64,000 bases of DNA. Source: Malania oleifera. Lineage: Eukaryota; Streptophyta; Magnoliopsida; Santalales; Ximeniaceae. Where the stretch lies: the NCBI RefSeq assembly GCF_029873635.1, contig NC_080417.1, positions 34,646,214-34,710,213 on the forward strand, in the 5' to 3' direction. Numbering within the stretch: position 1 is the stretch's first letter; every line of letters starts with the position of its first letter. The notes beneath the pieces are model-generated. The model ran no database searches and was not told the origin of the DNA. It saw only the letters and a program-made list of their open reading frames with translations. Positions 60,090 to 64,000 of the stretch are shown piece by piece. Both the position numbers and the translations under genes were made by a program.

Positions 60090-62901
60090 TTATTATACCC
60101 ATTAACATTTTTGGTACAACAATAAAAAATCTTAAGTCCCACTAGATAGGGTTGATTACATGAATAAATTTTTGCCAATTCACTTGATCAAGAGAGTTTT
60201 GTTCTATTAGATTAAAGATTATTAAATATTTTCTAACTACTTCATTTAAAGTTATTTTAGGCATACCCCTACCCTTTTTATGCCAAAATCAATAACTAAC
60301 TTATTCGTTCTCACAAGTAGTCATTAGGTTTACATTTTAGATGCCCAAACCATCTAAGCCACCCCTCACTTATCTTGTCTTCAATTGGTGTTATGCTTAA
60401 ATTATTACATATGTGTTCGTTTCTTACTTTGTCTATTAAAGTTATACCACTCATGCAACGCAACACTTGTATGTCAACAACTTTTACTTTTTGTATAATA
60501 TTGTTTCTTAGTTGCGCAACATTCTGAATGATAAAATATAACTAACCTTATAATCATCTTATAAAACTTTCATTTTAATATTAAAGGTATTTTACGATCA
60601 TGCGACACACACTCCATTTCATCCAACCTATATTAATTTTATGTACAACATTTTCTTAAATTTTCCCTTTGCTTGCATAATAAATCCAAGATATCTATGC
60701 CCCCATTTGAGAACACTTAAAAAAAGTGCTTATAGAACTTATGACTTAAAATAAGTACTTTTATAAATAAAAAAAAGTGGCTTTTGATTGTACTACAACA
60801 ACACTTATTACAATAAGTGTTTTTCCATAACTACTTTTTTAGGAACTATTTAAGTGAATTTTGATAAGTAATTTAAGATGACTTTTTGGTTGCTTGTAAG
60901 TGACACTTTTCATAGGCGGGGTCAATTTTGTAAATATAAGAAATTTAATGGCTATTTTATAATTTTAAAAAAATATATTAAAAGATAATCATATATTATT
61001 TTACTATGTATTATAATATATATTAATTTATTAATGAAACATAATTCAATTCTAAAATGAAGAAGAAAAACCATATATTAATTTAAAATAATATTAAAAT
61101 TTAAAATACAATTTTAATTAATAATATTATTTTAATATAAATTAATATGATAATCATATATTATAAATTAAAATTAAAAACAAGATTATTGTTAATCAAA
61201 AAATAATATTATATTATTTTTACTTGATGAAAATATTTAAATTTTAATTAAAAATAACATTTAACATAATTATTAATCAAAAAATAATCATATATTATTT
61301 TACTATGCATTATAACTTATTAATTATTCATAAAATATGATTAAATTCTGGAATGAATAAATAACCATGTATAAATTTAAATTAACATTAAATAAACTGA
61401 AAATTTTTATTTAGTTATTAGCATTACTTTTAATATAAATTAATGTGACAACCATATAAAATTATAGTCAATTAATATATAATATTATATTATTTTAGTT
61501 AATATAAAATATTTAAATTTTAATTATAAAAATTTATAAATATCATTAAAAATTTTAATTATTAAAATATTGATATATTTATTTTAAATATATTTAAAAG
61601 TACATATTATTTATTATAATTGAATCCTAGATGGAACAAGAACTACTTATAAATTTAAATTGACATTAAATAAATTAATACTTTAAAAATTTTAATTAAT
61701 AATATTATTTTTATCATAATTTTATATGATAGTAATATGTTATAAATATACATTAATAGTAAGATCATTAATAATTAAAAATAATACTTAAATTATTTTT
61801 AAAAAATAAATTAAAAATAATTAAAATGATTATTAGTGAAATTTTTAATTAAAAAGTATTAATATTTTTAATTTAAAATATATTTGAAAACAATCTTATA
61901 TTACCGTATAACAAAAGTAAGTATCCAAATACCACTTATTTTAAATACAAGCAAATATGACTTATAATTTTCAACACTTTTTCAGTTCAACATTTATTAT
62001 TAACACTTATCAAAATACTTTTATGAAAAATACTTTTACATAACTGGTTCCAAACGATCCTTAAATCTTTTAGTACTATTAATCTCTTAATTATCAAGTT
62101 TAATCTTCTCTTCCCAGCAACTCCTTACATTACTGAAATAACATTTCATATATCTTATCTTATTTCTACTTATCCTAAACCTTTTAAAATCTAATATAGT
62201 TCTCTAAAGTTTTTACTTAAATTTCACTCTGATCCTACTCTCATCAATTAAAAATATATCACAAACAACATACATCAAGGGATCTCATTTTGGATATTCC
62301 TGATAAGTTCACAAATCACTAAAGTAAAAAAGATAAAGACTCAAAGTAGAACCTGAATGTACACCTATTGTGATTGAAAAATCTTTAAAATTTTCTACTG
62401 TAGTCCTAAATCTAGTCACTACTATATCATACACATCCTTAATGACTTTAATTTATTTACTCATTGTGATTGAAAAATCTTTATATTCTTCTCTTATAGT
62501 CCTAAATCTAGTTACTACTTTATCATACATACTTCCTTCTTTTTTAAAACCCACCAAAGAACTTTCCTATATACTCTATCATATACTTTCTCTAATCCAA
62601 TAAAAATGATAAGTAACTCCCTCTTCTTTTTCCCAAACTTTTCCAGTAAACTTCTTAACACATAAATAACTTTTGTTGTTGATCTCTTAAACCAAAAATC
62701 AAATTAATTTTTTAAAATCCTTGTTTCTAGTCTTATTCTATGTTCTATTACCCTTTCCCATAATTTCATCATGACTTATAATCTTGTTCCACGATAGTTA
62801 TTACAGTTTTGAATATCACTTTGTTTTTGTATAAAGGTATTAACATAATTTTCCTTCATTCTTTTGAAATTTTCTTGATTTTTATAATAGTATTTTTAAC
62901 T
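60090..62901 (-). pseudogene. RTE-type LINE reverse transcriptase fragment (minus strand, decayed)
   Basis: Minus-strand translation of 62530-62610 gives FIGLEKVYDRVYRKVLWWVL, matching the FIDLEKAYD segment of plant RTE-type LINE reverse transcriptases, with the catalytic Asp changed to Gly. Near 62240-62290 the expected CMLFADD motif reads CMLFVIYF. Further 3' parts of the same family are recognisable at nucleotide level (60290-60690), and the likely 3' terminal region is at 60090-60240. Split by an AT-rich insertion at about 60699-62060 and cut at its 5' side by LTR J at 62902. Many stops and frameshifts; non-functional. Confidence 0.75.
60699..62060. mobile_element. AT-rich insertion with imperfect terminal inverted repeats in the LINE
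   Basis: Left end GCCCCCATTTGAGAACAC; right end, reverse complemented, GGATCGTTTGGAACCAG. Both share a (C)RTTTG.GAAC-like core and then AAGTGCTTAT / AAGTATTTTT words. Removing it brings LINE sequence AATCCAAGATAT next to TTAAATCTTTTAG, as in intact relatives. The 1.3-kb interior is extremely AT-rich with no ORF. Probably a non-autonomous DNA transposon; superfamily and TSD unresolved. Confidence 0.5.
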
Positions 62902-63366
62902 TGTTGAGTCCAATCCCTGTTTTGATGCTGACAAAGTACAAGCATCTCATGTGTGCATTTAGTGTTTTTGAACGGGTTCATGATTCAGCACACATATGAG
63001 GTAAAGGACATGGAAGCCTGGAGAAACACAAAATCATATTTTTCTGGCGTATTCCATGAAGATTGAAAAGCAAAAGACGAAGACATTTATTTTAATTTGT
63101 ATATGTATTTAATTTTATATCTCTGGTCTGAAATAATGCATGCATCTGCATGATATGTATCAAATGCTCAGAACGACCATAGATAGACCCTAGAGACCAA
63201 CACAACTCACCAAAAACCTTTTTCTAAATAGACTAAAATCATACAAAGTTTTTGGAATAGCTTTAGAGTTAAAAGCGAGGCCAAACGAAGTTTACAAAGG
63301 TCGACCGACGCCGGATTTTTTCGGTGTCCTCAAATGGACCTAAAAAGGACCCTAAGACACTCACCA

Positions 63367-63408
<42 letters not shown>

Positions 63409-64000
63409 GTCATTTGAATAGGGTGATTGGTGGCTTTAACAGGATCAAAAATGCACAACATGTGCACATTTGGTCGACCAAACTTTCATATACAAAATGC
63501 CTCGATCGACCGAACCCAGACCAGGTCAACAGTTTAACCACAGTCCGGTCGACCGAGCCTAGCTAAGCATATATCTCTCGGTTGATTGAACACCATCCAA
63601 GTCAACTATTTGACCTTTTGGTCGACCGAGCACACTTTGTACACCACCAACCTGGTCGACCGAGTTCCCACGTGTGGGAACCTAACTGTTTGGTCGACTG
63701 ACCAGTTGAGTTCATATTGACCTTGGTCGACTGAACCTCGCAAATATGAAAAATCACCCTCGGACATACATGTCCGATCAACCGAACCAATAGTTTATTT
63801 TTGGCCCGGTCGATCGAGCCTCAAGAACTTCGGTTGACCGAAAGTGTTCTGGTCGACTGGTGCCTCGGGTTGGTATTTTTAAAAGGGTTTCAAAACTTCA
63901 TTAAAAGTTAATTAATCTTTTCTAAAATACCAAGTGTGTCCGCAACAGTCATATTTTTCACAAACTCTATAAATTACCCCCTCATTACTACAGATTAATA
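62902..64000 (+). mobile_element. Copia-type LTR J, 5' part (runs off the window)
   Basis: Starts TGTTGAGTCCAATCCC with TTTTGATGCTGACAAAG, the usual opening of plant Copia LTRs, directly after LINE sequence. It carries a TA microsatellite (63370-63403), about a dozen GGTCGACCGA-type motifs (63468-63864) and TATAAAT at 63968-63974. The ORFs here lie over repeat motifs and are not genes. Whether it is a solo LTR or a full element cannot be seen. Confidence 0.7.
63468..63974 (+). promoter_or_regulatory. GGTCGACCGA motif array and TATA box of LTR J
   Basis: About twelve copies of TGGTCGACCGA with variants (GATCGACCGA, GGTCGACTGA, GGTTGACCGA, GGTCGATCGA) over 400 bp. TCGGTCGACCGA is a perfect palindrome. 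TATAAAT at 63968-63974 lies about 105 bp after the last motif. Confidence 0.55.

Noticed and set aside
62370..62603. Plus-strand 77-codon ORF
   Set aside because: Antisense to the LINE reverse transcriptase; no independent support.
63468..63864. Possible CRISPR-like or satellite array (GGTCGACCGA)
   Set aside because: Spacing is irregular, the motif is only 10-12 bp, and it sits in the upstream region of an LTR.

Overview
This is plant nuclear DNA, probably from a eudicot with a repeat-rich genome. It holds one recognisable host gene, the 3' end of a DUF506 (PDDEXK-like) gene at bases 1-627. Almost everything else is transposable elements. No bacterial-type genes, RNA genes or CRISPR arrays are visible. 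The species cannot be named from the sequence.

The centre is one nested stack of about 52 kb (5674-57872), which I resolved from LTR ends and target-site duplications (TSDs). The outermost unit is element B, a Ty3/gypsy chromovirus of the Tekay/Del type on the + strand, with TSD ACCAA/CCCAA. Three insertions split it. (1) Element C (10247-29066, Tekay type, TSD CCCAC) lies in the reverse transcriptase region; its 5' LTR holds element D (12289-20486, Tekay type, TSD TGGCC/TAGCC). (2) Element E (29689-31747) is a minus-strand solo LTR. (3) Element A (32815-54756, Tekay type, TSD GGCAT) holds a Copia-type solo LTR F (32923-34714) in its 5' LTR and a young, nearly intact Athila-type element G (40209-51384, minus strand, TSD TTGAC) in its integrase. 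B, C, D and A carry gag-pol reading frames broken by many stops and frameshifts. G has two long open frames separated by one apparent frameshift.

Left of the stack, 1080-4274 holds a Copia-type LTR (I) split by another Copia-type solo LTR (H), both minus strand. Next to B is a 136-bp CCAAACCC-rich tandem duplication whose second copy is cut by B. To the right are non-coding AT-rich DNA with a GA tract, a decayed minus-strand RTE-type LINE (about 60090-62901) with an AT-rich TIR-like insertion, and the start of a plus-strand Copia-type LTR (J, from 62902) that leaves the window.

The most interesting signals are in the LTRs rather than in proteins. D has an inverted U5 end in place of its normal left end, yet is flanked by a TSD, so both termini are U5 ends. 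Unrelated Gypsy and Copia LTRs all carry a cluster of short, often GTCGAC-centred near-palindromes just upstream of a TATA box. Two gypsy lineages each place a near-perfect hairpin beside the polypurine tract. All four Tekay elements keep a non-coding block between pol and the 3' LTR, and all five Tekay-like LTR families keep a conserved segment in the LTR. All alignments and counts were made by eye.
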